In this document: positions 9,574-17,313 of the stretch, piece by piece
Position numbering within the stretch: the stretch's first letter is position 1
How the letters are laid out: each line of letters opens with the position of its first letter
Assembly (NCBI GenBank): GCA_030998015.1
Contig: JARWMV010000180.1
Span: 1 to 27,647, forward strand
From: Ceratorhiza oryzae-sativae
Taxonomy: Eukaryota; Basidiomycota; Agaricomycetes; Cantharellales; Ceratobasidiaceae
Direction of reading: 5' to 3'
Length of the DNA: 27,647 nt
Translations under genes and position numbers: made by a program
The notes under the pieces: model-generated
Told to the model about the DNA's origin: nothing
Databases searched by the model: none
The model's input: only the letters and a program-made list of their open reading frames with translations

Positions 9574-9673
9574 CCGTCGACGGTGACCCCCAATAATTGC
9601 AATGTCGCCATTGACCCCCCACGCATCGGCTAAATCTTAGGTGTAAACCAAGATTTCAGCCGATTCTCGAGGG
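9574..9673 (+). mobile_element. Short C element C6 (100 bp)
   Basis: ccgtcgacggtgacccccaa to attctcgaggg, without nested A element. Confidence 0.75.
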
Positions 9674-9796
9674 AAATAGATCCTTTGCCAGTTCCACTGC
9701 CGGGGGTTTAGACTTAGAGACTATTACTACACTAACCTTATACTAATATGACTTACTTTTCATTATTTTCTTTTTTAATTAGAATACCAACTATTG

Positions 9797-9890
9797 ACCC
9801 CCCAAACAAATGCAGCTACGCTGCATTGTTTGGGGGGGGGGCAATAGCCCCCCAATACGCTGCAACGCATTGGGGGTCTATTGCAATTTT
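9797..9890 (+). repeat. Paired E-type hairpins
   Basis: ccccccaaacaaatgcag/ctgcattgtttgggggg followed by cccccaatacgctgca/tgcaacgcattggggg. Confidence 0.7.
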
Positions 9891-10121
9891 ATGTATCATG
9901 GTGTTATTAACTACTGCCGGTTGTATTCAACTAGCTGGTTGCAACATAGAAGCCTATGGCGGGTTAATTTTTGCTTCATTATTGCCTGTGAAACCCAAGA
10001 AATTGACACAAAAAGAAAGAGCAAATTTTGTTCTTTCTGATGATTTAAAGGGAATTCTCATAGGATTGATTCTTGGGGACCTCCATATTTGTAAATACAA
10101 ATCAGATAGAAATCCTCGGCT

Positions 10122-10293
10122 CCGCGCGCGTTAGTTGCTGGTGGGACTTGTCCCACCAACCAACGTGAGCAATCGCAACCGTTTGCGATTGCTAGTGCGC
10201 GGCATAATATCGATATTTAGCCGCCGGCTGAAAATGACGAACGGTCGTCATTTTCTACGAGGGAATCTTTAGGATTCCCTCTAACGCCGGCGG
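10122..10293 (+). mobile_element. GC element A11 (short)
   Basis: Inside LAGLIDADG_2 HE; keeping C and G recreates TCGA and restores the frame. Confidence 0.9.
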
Positions 10294-10347
10294 AAGGTTT
10301 AATCCATAAAGATTATATTTACCATTTGTATGATTTATTTAAATCAT

Positions 10348-10525
10348 ACCCCCGCTTAGGGTCAACCAGCATTGTATTTATATATAAATACATGCTGTTG
10401 ACCCGTGGGTATGGTTATCGAGGCCGCGTTCGCGGCGAGGTATTGCGAGGTACCCTGGAACTTTAAGTTCCAGGGTACCTCGGAATCAGACGCCGCGCGC
10501 ACGCCAGTTCGCAGGCGTGCACGGG
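10348..10525 (-). mobile_element. GC element B4 (178 bp, deleted form), TSD TCAT
   Basis: Lacks one hairpin arm of the full B element. Flanked by TCAT (10344-10347 and 10526-10529). Removal with one copy joins F-K-S-Y to C-L-A-S-P-R-T. Confidence 0.9.
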
Positions 10526-10755
10526 TCATATTGTTTGGCATCGCCCAGAACAGTTAACCCTTCACCCGATAAAAGGACAGGAAAGGTATATTCTGTTGTA
10601 GTCTTTAATAGTTTTTCATTGCCATGTTTTCACGAGTTTTTTGATTTATTTTATCCCGAGGGTAAAAAAATAATTCCCTTGAATATCGGAGATCTACTTA
10701 CACCTTTAAGTCTCGCTTACTGGCTGGCTGATGATGGAACTTTTAATAAATTACA

Positions 10756-10875
10756 CCGTTGACCCCCCAAACTGATGCAGCTATGCTGCATTGTTTGGGG
10801 GGGGTAATGGCCCTCCCAATACGTTGGCCCGTAGGGCGTGCCTTACAGGCTTGGTAACGCATTGGGAGGCCATTG
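10756..10875 (+). mobile_element. GC element E2 (120 bp)
   Basis: ccgttgacccccc to ggaggccattg with nested palindromes. Exact removal gives tta-cat-gtc-att in the HE. Confidence 0.8.
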
Positions 10876-11067
10876 TGTCATTTTGTGTACGAATTCTTAC
10901 ACGGAGGAAGAGGTAAAACTTCTAGCTGATGCTTTAAACCAAAAATGGGACTTGAATTGTACCATTAATAAAGACGGTAAGGGATTTAGAATTAGAATCC
11001 CAAGTAAGTCTCTACCAGTGCTGCAGGAACTTTTGAAAGACAAAATGCCTAACATGATGTTACATAA

Positions 11068-11208
11068 CCCCGCTAATCGATACCCCTGCCAAGACGTGCG
11101 CTAAAGCGCAGTTCTCTAGGCAGGGTGTAGATTTGCCTTCGCAAATCATCGATTAGTGGAGCCCTCCGCGCTTAGGCCGCCCTGCGGGCGATCAAAGAGC
11201 GCGGAGGG
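11068..11208 (+). mobile_element. GC element D2 (141 bp)
   Basis: Same length and structure as D1. Exact removal gives cat-aaa-att-ggc-tta-tag at the HE C-terminus. Confidence 0.9.
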
Positions 11209-11638
11209 AATTGGCTTATAGCCTGGTTAATATAACCCAATGTATTGTATTTTTTTTTTAATAAATTTTACCCCTCCCCATAAGGTTTTTAAATTTCAAT
11301 ACCGCGCTTATCAGCGCACTGCCCCAGCTTCGGAGGATAGATTATTATCAACCTAAATATAACGTTTTAAAAATAGCAGGTAGTTCCTCTGGTTTCCGAC
11401 ATTCTGTAGACACTATTAATAAACTAAAAGAGCTTTTGAAAAAAGAAAGTCATCCTCATTTTGGTACTCCCAAATCAGATGAAACTAAAAAAGCTATTAG
11501 TGATAGTATAAAAGAATTTTACCGGACTCATTCTCATCATGCTAAAGGTAAAAAAGGCATTCTTGCTAAACAGTACGGTATCGGAGGTCAATTTGTTTTT
11601 TGTTATAGTAAGACAGGTGAAGAATGAATCTTTCCATC

Positions 11639-11860
11639 CCGCGCGCGTTAGTTGCTGGTGGGACTTGTCCCACCAACCAACGTGAGCAATCGCAACCGTT
11701 TGCGATTGCTAGTGCGCGGCATAATATCGATATTTAGCCGCCGGCTGAAAATGACGAACGGTCGTCATTTTCTACGAGGGAATCTTTATGGGAGGTAGCC
11801 TGGACCATGAGACTCATGGTCAAGGCTACCTCATCTGAGGATTCCCTCTAACGCCGGCGG
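11639..11860 (+). mobile_element. GC element A12 (long)
   Basis: Inside the GIY-YIG HE, 11 nt after its TGA; one junction base needed for frame. Confidence 0.9.
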
Positions 11861-11881
11861 GGAGCTGCCCGAAGGGCTTGG

Positions 11882-11937
11882 CCAAAACCACCCCCAAACA
11901 ATGCAGCGTAGCTGCACATGTTTGGGGGTGTTTTTGG
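11882..11937 (+). mobile_element. GC element E (56 bp)
   Basis: Single hairpin starting ccaaaaccaccccc and ending gggggtgtttttgg, identical to 7766-7821. Exact removal keeps the GIY-YIG frame. Confidence 0.8.
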
Positions 11938-11949
11938 AAACAACATTTC

Positions 11950-12048
11950 TCCAACTCTCTGATCGCGCCTTTAGGCGCGGCCTAAGCGCTGAGGACTCCT
12001 AAATTGGGGGTGATTTGCGCAGGCAAATCTACACCCCCAATTTGGGGG
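11950..12048 (-). mobile_element. GC element H (99 bp)
   Basis: tccaactctctgatcg to ccaatttggggg; also at 14288-14391 and 20046-20145. Exact removal joins cat-ttc to aat-gtt in the GIY-YIG frame. Confidence 0.8.
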
Positions 12049-12085
12049 AATGTTAGATGGACAACTATAAAAAATAACTTAGATA

Positions 12086-12183
12086 CCGCGCGCGTAGCGC
12101 GCATTGCCGCCTTCGGAAAATTGACGTCTGCAAAAAAGTCAGTTGGTCTGACCAGATCAACTTCCGTCAATTATTCGGCGGGG
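12086..12183 (+). mobile_element. 98-bp GC element with nested hairpin
   Basis: ccgcgcgcgtagcg to attcggcgggg, carrying the aattgacgtctgc/gtcaatt hairpin also found at about 21027-21083. Removal keeps the GIY-YIG frame. Confidence 0.75.
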
Positions 12184-12192
12184 TATTATTAC

Positions 12193-12237
12193 ACCCTGCC
12201 TGGGCAACTGCGCTTTAGCGCACGTCTTGGCAGGGGT
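12193..12237 (-). mobile_element. K hairpin (45 bp), free-standing
   Basis: accctgcctgggc to cttggcaggggt. Removal together with the 98-mer gives gat-ata-tta-tta-caa-ggt in the GIY-YIG frame. Confidence 0.8.
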
Positions 12238-12299
12238 AAGGTAAAGAATGGATGATACAATCAACTCCTCGAAATTAGATTTAAGCAGCCGTAATATAT

Positions 12300-12466
12300 A
12301 ATAAAAAAGCATTAGCTCCACTTCAATCTTTCTATTTGCTGGAAACTCTAATAAAGCTTAAATACTTCCCCGTCGGCGGGGTAAATATCCTTAGAGACTA
12401 TACGAAAGAGCTTTATCCATAAATATCTAAATTGATAAATTATGGCAAGATATAGTCCGAAATTAA
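12300..12466 (+). ncRNA. Group I intron catalytic core (cox1 copy 2 intron)
   Basis: Contains an R element at 12389-12403 (ccttagagactatac) and an S element at 12447-12460 (aagatatagtccga) with complementary P7 sequences, preceded by a conserved-looking leader (gcattagctccacttc, from about 12309) that recurs at 14669. It follows directly on the GIY-YIG stop. Family C element C3 lies between this core and the intron end. Confidence 0.8.
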
Positions 12467-12909
12467 CCGTCGACCCCCGACATTGCCGCGCGCGTTAGTT
12501 GCTGGTGGGACTTGTCCCACCAACCAACGTGAGCAATCGCAACCGTTTGCGATTGCTAGTGCGCGGCATAATATCGATATTTAGCCGCCGGCTGAAAATG
12601 ACGAACGGTCGTCATTTTCTACGAGGGAATCTTTATGGGAGGTAGCCTGGACCATGAGACTCATGGTCAAGGCTACCTCATCTGAGGATTCCCTCTAACG
12701 CCGGCGGGCATTACAATATCGGGGGGCAGACGGTGCGGCCGAGAATGCTTTGCATTCTTACCCCTGCCAAGACGTGCGCTAAAGCGCAGTTGCCTAGGCA
12801 GGGCGAGTACCGTCGACGGTGACCCCCAATAATTGCAATGTCGCCATTGACCCCCCACGCATCGGCTAAATCTTAGGTGTAAACCAAGATTTCAGCCGAT
12901 TCTCGAGGG
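12467..12909 (+). mobile_element. Composite element C3 (443 bp)
   Basis: Inserted between the group I core and the 3' splice site of the cox1 copy 2 intron; carries A13. Confidence 0.85.
12486..12707 (+). mobile_element. GC element A13 (long), nested in C3
   Basis: Same nesting point as A9. Confidence 0.9.
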
Positions 12910-12935
12910 TTATAATAATTATAATTTTAATTTTG

Positions 12936-12978
12936 TAATTTAACGTTCTTTCCTCAACACTTCCTAGGCCTTGCCGGT
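12936..12978 (+). pseudogene. cox1: cox1 mini-exon (copy 2, exon b)
   Basis: Reads T + [14 protein letters not shown], identical in protein to copy 1 but with several synonymous differences (for example acg-ttc versus aca-ttt, cac versus cat). It ends in T at 12978 after which cox1 homology stops; the next exon begins with the ATG of M-P-R-R-I-P at 16114. Both junctions keep the frame. Confidence 0.75.
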
Positions 12979-13050
12979 ATTCTCGAAAATGCCCTTCTTT
13001 AAATTTAAAGATAGAACACTCTATGCTGGAAATTTCTATTTTAAAATCAA

Positions 13051-13298
13051 ACCCCCGCTTAGGGTCATCCAGCATTGTATTTATATATAAATACATGCTG
13101 TTGACCCGAGGGGTTTGGTTATCGAGGCCGCGTTCGCGGCGAGGTATTGCGAGGTACCCTGGAACTTTAAGTTCCAGGGTACCTCGGAATCAGACGCCGC
13201 GCGCACGCCAGGGCCGCCTTGGCTTGATTATTGACCTTAAGGTCAATATGAGCCAAGCTTGCTTGGCTTAAGCCAGGGCGTTCGCAGGCGTGCACGGG
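13051..13298 (-). mobile_element. GC element B5 (248 bp), TSD TCAA
   Basis: Flanked by TCAA (13047-13050 and 13299-13302). Confidence 0.9.
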
Positions 13299-13302
13299 TC
13301 AA

Positions 13303-14214
13303 AAATAATTCCCCAAAACATTTTGGAATTAATTCTATTTTTCTCCGGGCCTTCGGTCCTACCCTAACCCTGTCGTCAGCGTGTACAAGTACACGCTGCT
13401 AGGGAACCTCTTCCCCTCCGAATTTTAAAATACTGCTCTAATTACTTATCAACTAAGTCAAAATATTAGAACTTATGAATTTACCCCAATTTTCTCGCGT
13501 AAGCGAGAAAATTAGGAGTACGCTGCCGCAATCGGCCGCTCTATCGTACCCCCCGTGGTGGTGAGGACCGTCGCTACGCTCGGGCCCATCCACCACGGGA
13601 GGCGCCTGATTCCGAGGTTGTGCGCGAGGCGGCCCCTCTGGCCGCGAGCCCGCGCACGCCAGGGCCGCAGCTTAAGCTGCGATCGTAGGCGGGCACGGGT
13701 AAGATAGAGCGATCTAACAGCGGCAGCTATGGGAATTAAGTAAAGAAACAATCAGCAGATGTTTACAATCCCCTCACCCTTTTTCCCTTCCGGTGTAGTA
13801 CTATACTGTAAGGGCATAGTCCGCGCCCTACCAGGGTAAGTCGTTTTTCGAAAAAAAAAACGAGGTAATGCCGACACAGCAGCGTCTTTCAGGCGCCTGT
13901 GTCGGAGTATCGTGAGAGAGAACAAAGGGCAGTGCGACTCTAATAAGCCTTATTTTATAGCGTCCCAACGGGGGCCACTACCCAAATTTTATCCTTCATG
14001 GCGGAGGCCGCGCCCACAAGTGGGGGATATAATTAAACATCTCAGAGACTATACGTGTCATTGCACTATTATAAATGATAATTTCAGGCTAAAATAAAAT
14101 AAAAATAACTTACTGCAGCTTCCTCGTAGGGCACCGAAGAGGGCCCACAGGAGCGCTGCCGTACTCAAAAATGGTTATGGGGTTGTAAGTCCTAAACCAT
14201 TTTGGTGAATTAAA
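13303..14214 (+). other. Palindrome-rich intergenic or intron DNA; no gene
   Basis: The first bases (to about 13340, reading I-I-P-Q-N-I-L-E-L-I) match the start of the HE fragment at 25144 and then diverge. Then come a G hairpin (13361-13420), mixed hairpins to 13702, a weak S-like element near 13811, an R-like element at 14041-14055 (ctcagagactatacg) without a clear partner, and a block at about 14113-14207 that recurs at 21016-21170. Confidence 0.45.
13361..13420 (+). repeat. G hairpin
   Basis: accctaaccctgtcgtcag and a gtgtacaagtacac stem; also at 14715-14774, 17634-17680 (reverse) and 25445-25498 (reverse). Confidence 0.75.
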
Positions 14215-14285
14215 CAAGAGCGAGGCGAATCGAACACCTACCTGTGATTTTGGAGATCATAATACTACCGTTATACGACGCTCTT
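14215..14285 (-). tRNA. trnW: tRNA-Trp (anticodon CCA)
   Basis: Minus-strand cloverleaf: acceptor AAGAGCG/CGCTCTT (7 pairs), D arm GTAT/GTAT with G-U pairs and loop AACGGTA, anticodon loop CTCCAAA giving CCA, anticodon stem four good pairs plus one A-C, variable loop AGGT, T arm AGGTG/CGCCT with loop TTCGATT, discriminator G. CCA reads only UGG, consistent with all visible Trp codons being TGG. It lies antisense inside the putative second cox1 copy 2 intron. Confidence 0.85.
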
Positions 14286-14287
14286 TC

Positions 14288-14391
14288 AAACCCCAAATTG
14301 GGGGTGTAGATTTGCCTGCGCAAATCACCCCCAATTTAGGAGTCCTCAGCGCTTAGGCCGCGCCTAAAGGCGCGATCAGAGAGCGTTGGAT
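14288..14391 (+). repeat. H element copy
   Basis: Follows the tRNA-Trp gene almost directly; reverse orientation of 11950-12048. Confidence 0.75.
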
Positions 14392-14411
14392 TTTATTACA
14401 CCAAAATTTAT

Positions 14412-14522
14412 GACCCCTCAAGCTTCGGAGCCGTCTGTGTACGGCTTAAGCCGCACACAGACGTCTCCTCTACAAGCGTGAAATTGTTGCACGTACGTGC
14501 AACAACTTCTAGGGGACGGGTC
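14412..14522 (-). repeat. F double hairpin
   Basis: Stems ccgtctgtgtacgg.../acacagacg and gttgcacgtacgtgcaac. Other copies: 15509-15616, 17579-17633, about 18162-18249, about 22098-22185 and 23093-23197. Confidence 0.75.
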
Positions 14523-14766
14523 GGGAAGAGCGCGCAAAGGGAACCAAGCGCGGTAAGAACTTACCGCCCATAAAACACCTTGGCTATGGTAAGCTCTGTA
14601 CTGCAATTGCGAGTACAGAGCATACGAGAAGGTGTCCCCGACCGCAAGGGTTGCGGGGTTTATGAGTACTGCATTAGCCCCACTTCAATTTACCACCGCC
14701 ATGCTTTTGCTAACACCCTAACCCTGTCGTCAGCGTGTACAAGTACACGCTGCTAGGGAACCTCTT

Positions 14767-14871
14767 CCCCTCCGCGCTCTTTGATCGCCCGCAGGGCGGC
14801 CTAAGCGCGGAGGGCTCCCACTAATCGATGATTTGCGAAGGCAAATCTACATCGATTAGCGGGGGCCTGTA
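14767..14871 (-). mobile_element. D-type element without K hairpin
   Basis: ccctccgcgctc to attagcggggg; the K hairpin of D1 and D2 is absent, so K is a separable insert. Confidence 0.75.
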
Positions 14872-15824
14872 AGGGAAGAGTCCGATTTGGCGCAAATCGG
14901 GGGTCAGGAATTAAGCTTAGCTGTCTACGTAATCCGCGCCCCCCAAGGGGTAGGCACGGTTACACCAGCACAAGGGCGTCAATTGGTAACCGTGTCGGCC
15001 TGCGCTTGGTGGTGGAATCACCACCAAATGGTCCCTTTGCGCGGAATTAATTCATAGTTACTTTTACAATTTTAGTTTATAAAAAATCAAATTTCGCTTC
15101 CGGACCCAAGCCTCGTTCCTAGCGAGCGTCTTTGATAGGAACGATGTTGATTAATCACCATCCAAGTCCAAGGCTCGGCTATGGCGATTTCTCTCCGCCC
15201 TGCTGGGTAAGTATAAATGGCGCCCCAACGAAGGCCACTGCCTAATTTTTCATGGGCTTCCGAGGTCTTAAATTTTTTTAACTTATGGAAGCTGTGCTGC
15301 GCTTGGTGGTGGAATCAGCACCAAATGGTCTCCTTTGCGCGGTATACTCCAACACCAGGGCGTCAGGTGCACCTTTGATCTTTCCCGCCTGGGGGCCCCG
15401 GCGGGGCTAAACCCTACCCGACGCCGGATGCCCCTCAAACAATGCAGCGGACCCTCCCACCTGGGATTGGGTCCGCTGCACATGTTTGGGGGGCACTAGG
15501 AACGAGCTTGACCCGTCCCCTAGAAGTTGTTGCACGTACGTGCAACAATTTCACGCTTGTAGAGGAGACGTCTGTGTGCGGCTTAAGCCGTACACAGACG
15601 GCTCCGGCGCTTGAGGGTGAATACTCAAAACTAATTAGTTTGGGGTTCCCTGTAGACCCCCAACAAGGCAATGGCCTCCCAATGCGTCACAAACGTATTG
15701 GGGGGGGCCATTACCTTATTGGGGGGCGGATGCCCCTCAAACAATGCAGCGTAGCTGCACATGTTTGAGGGGCAGGAGACGGCGGATGGGGCCGGAGCCG
15801 GTCATGTAAACATGACCCTCCGTG

Positions 15825-15890
15825 TGCAGGGACTATAACTCCTGTGTCGAGTAGTTTAGATAGTGCAATAAGATATAGTCCATATATTAA
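15825..15890 (+). ncRNA. Group I intron core fragment (R and S elements)
   Basis: gggactataact at 15829-15840 resembles an R element and aagatatagtcc at 15869-15881 is a consensus S element; GACTATA/TATAGTC can form P7. It lies about 230 bp before the last exon of cox1 copy 2. Confidence 0.65.
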
Positions 15891-16113
15891 TAATTTTATT
15901 TACAAAAACATTCTGGCATCCGCCCAGTTGAGCAGGATGCCTTTGTTAACCTTCGTCTAGATCTACAAGATCTGGGCCCTGCACCGACACTATGGCGTTA
16001 ATTGCTGTCTGTGTCGAAGCAAGGGGACGAGGGATGATTTAACGCCTAATTTGCCACCCCAGAGGGGAATTGGTGAAAATAAGATACCGAGCTAAAGCTC
16101 GGCTTAATATTTG

Positions 16114-16395
16114 ATGCCACGAAGAATCCCTGATTACCCAGATGCATTTTCCGCCTGGAATGCGATTTCAAGTTATGGATCAATCATATCTGTTTTCGCT
16201 ACAGTTCTATTTGGTTATATTATTTACGATACATTCGTAAATGGTAAAGTAGTCGCAAACAACCCATGGGCAATCCCTTCTTACTTTACTTCAAGTCAAG
16301 AATTTAATAACGAATCTCAAGTAGCTAGTTCATTAGAATGGGCATTGGCTAGTCCAACACCATTCCACGCATTTAATATGTTACCCGTGCAATCT
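16114..16395 (+). pseudogene. cox1: cox1 terminal exon (copy 2, exon c), stop codon displaced by an element
   Basis: Encodes the COX1 C-terminus from [12 protein letters not shown] to L-P-V-Q-S. I find one nucleotide difference from copy 1 over 282 nt (tcg for tct, S to A in V-F-A-T-V). Where copy 1 has TAA, element A14 begins immediately, so translation would add a 31-residue element-encoded tail before a stop at 16492-16494. The near identity contrasts with the decayed exon a and suggests recent duplication or gene conversion. Confidence 0.85.
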
Positions 16396-16617
16396 CCGCG
16401 CGCGTTAGTTGCTGGTGGGACTTGTCCCACCAACCAACGTGAGCAATCGCAACCGTTTGCGATTGCTAGTGCGCGGCATAATATCGATATTTAGCCGCCG
16501 GCTGAAAATGACGAACGGTCGTCATTTTCTACGAGGGAATCTTTATGGGAGGTAGCCTGGACCATGAGACTCATGGTCAAGGCTACCTCATCTGAGGATT
16601 CCCTCTAACGCCGGCGG
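16396..16617 (+). mobile_element. GC element A14 (long)
   Basis: Starts at the codon where cox1 copy 1 has TAA. Confidence 0.9.
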
Positions 16618-17091
16618 GCCGAGCATTATTTCGGCTTGCAAATCATTTCACAGGAAATTTATATTCCTCTTCAGTGAAATGGAAGAAGCAAAAATTCCGA
16701 ATAAGTTAAATGCCTAGATCAAAATGGTAAAAATGGCATAATTTTCTCGGCTTGGCCGAGGAATTAAGCCCAAATCACTCGATTAAGTTAAGAACCCCTT
16801 TAAAAATAAAGTAATTCACTGACCCGCCTGCAGTTTTTACGTTGCCTCCATCTGAGGGAAGACGACTCATCCTAGCGGGCGACTATGGGAAACCTTCGCT
16901 ATCCCGCCCAACAGGGCTCGTTCCTCTTCTCAATTAGCACAGCTTCCGAATTCTTCGAATCGGAACCGGGCCGGCGGAGGATCGTGCTTGCACGATCGTA
17001 TGCCCCTCAAACAATGCAGCGTAGCTGCACATGTTTGGGGGGCAGGAGCCGGCCCTTCCGCCGCCTCCTGTCCCTCTAGGTTTCAGCCAGC
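16618..17091 (+). other. cox1 copy 2 downstream flank; no gene
   Basis: About 16701-16801 duplicates the region after cox1 copy 1. The remainder has an E hairpin (17003-17042) and GC-rich sequence with no convincing gene. Confidence 0.45.
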
Positions 17092-17313
17092 CCGCGCGCG
17101 TTAGTTGCTGGTGGGACTTGTCCCACCAACCAACGTGAGCAATCGCAACCGTTTGCGATTGCTAGTGCGCGGCATAATATCGATATTTAGCCGCCGGCTG
17201 AAAATGACGAACGGTCGTCATTTTCTACGAGGGAATCTTTATGGGAGGTAGCCTGGACCATGAGACTCATGGTCAAGGCTACCTCATCTGAGGATTCCCT
17301 CTAACGCCGGCGG
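17092..17313 (+). mobile_element. GC element A15 (long)
   Basis: Family A in non-coding DNA. Confidence 0.9.

Larger units (their letters stand above)
9748..11221 (+). pseudogene. LAGLIDADG_2 homing endonuclease, interrupted by four GC elements, otherwise intact
   Basis: Recognisable from about 9988: D-D-L-K-G-I-L-I-G-L-I-L-G-D-L-H (first motif), then H-K-D-Y-I-Y-H-L-Y-D-L-F-K-S-Y, P-R-T-V-N-P and D-K-R-T-G-K-V-Y, F-Y-P-E-G-K-K-I-I-P, L-T-P-L-S-L-A-Y-W-L-A-D-D-G (second motif), V-I-L-C-T-N-S-Y-T-E-E-E-V, and ending H-K-I-G-L-stop (11219-11221). Interruptions: A11 (10122-10293, C and G kept), B4 (10348-10525, one TCAT removed), E2 (10756-10875, exact, giving cat) and D2 (11068-11208, exact, giving aaa). 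From 9988 on there is no other stop or frameshift. 9748-9985 also contains two E-type hairpins and a hydrophobic stretch whose membership in the HE is uncertain. Confidence 0.8.
9276..11334 (+). mobile_element. 2.06-kb HE-bearing insertion nested in the GIY-YIG gene
   Basis: Left of it the GIY-YIG frame ends L-E-Q-K plus T; right of it the frame resumes gg-ata-gat (W-I-D-Y-Y-Q-P-K), which is the expected continuation of this family. It encodes a LAGLIDADG_2 HE and has an R-like group I element at about 9713-9727 (cttagagactattac). I did not find a matching S element, so whether it is a group I intron, another self-splicing intron or a DNA insertion is open. Confidence 0.6.
8006..12278 (+). 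pseudogene. GIY-YIG homing endonuclease, interrupted by about nine insertions
   Basis: Reading the unique segments in order gives a GIY-YIG HE: K-N-K-S-G-V-Y-L-F (8205-8231), L-Y-V-G-S-S-I (the YIG-like half, about 8767-8787), L-Y-R-S-M-R-K-H-G (9173-9199), then D-Y-Y-Q-P-K-Y-N-V-L-K-I-A-G-S-S-S-G (11340-11393), the NUMOD3-like H-P-H-F-G and K-K-A-I-S-D-S-I-K-E-F-Y, Q-Y-G-I-G-G-Q-F-V-F-C-Y, V-R-W-T-T-I-K-N-N-L-D, and E-W-M-I-Q-S-T-P-R-N-stop (12276-12278). Insertions: a short CCCGTG element (8140-8176), C1, C2, the 2.06-kb block (9276-11334), A12, E (11882-11937), H (11950-12048), a 98-mer (12086-12183) and K (12193-12237). Exact removal restores the frame at all but A12, which needs one base kept. 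One TGA at 11625-11627 remains. The start ATG (8006) is a guess. Confidence 0.8.
5940..12935 (+). other. Composite group I intron of cox1 copy 2 (about 7 kb)
   Basis: Borders inferred from cox1 homology: exon a ends in T at 5939; the intron ends in G at 12935. Contents in order: a LAGLIDADG_1 HE, a GIY-YIG HE, a 2.06-kb insertion inside the GIY-YIG frame encoding a LAGLIDADG_2 HE, and a canonical group I core at about 12300-12460. Two unrelated HE classes in one intron suggest merger of two introns. Confidence 0.6.
14286..15824 (+). other. Stacked GC hairpin elements; no protein gene
   Basis: Contains an H element (14288-14391), F hairpins (14412-14522 and 15509-15616), a G hairpin (14715-14774) joined to a D-type element (14767-14871), two copies of a gcgcttggtggtgga hairpin (about 15003-15041 and 15298-15342), and E-type hairpins (15431-15493 and 15733-15773). 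A group I-like leader (gcattagccccacttc) occurs at 14669. ORFs here are by-products of GC-rich palindromes. Confidence 0.6.
12979..16113 (+). other. Second intron of cox1 copy 2 (about 3.1 kb), GC-element rich
   Basis: Placed by homology between L-A-G and M-P-R-R. The 3' border ends in G (16113). A group I core lies at about 15825-15885. No intact HE is seen. The interior is mostly stacked palindromes and also holds an antisense tRNA-Trp gene, which is unusual for an intron. Confidence 0.55.

Noticed and set aside
11625..11627. TGA read as Trp in the GIY-YIG ORF (code 4)
   Set aside because: Relatives as I recall them have Leu or other residues here, the tRNA-Trp is CCA, and no conserved Trp is encoded by TGA in core genes.
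13801..14055. Complete group I intron from an S-like (13811) and an R-like (14041) element
   Set aside because: The order is reversed relative to a normal core and no paired partner is visible; treated as fragments.
15283..15768. ORFs of 66-108 codons on both strands
   Set aside because: Composed entirely of E, F and related hairpins that recur elsewhere in other frames.
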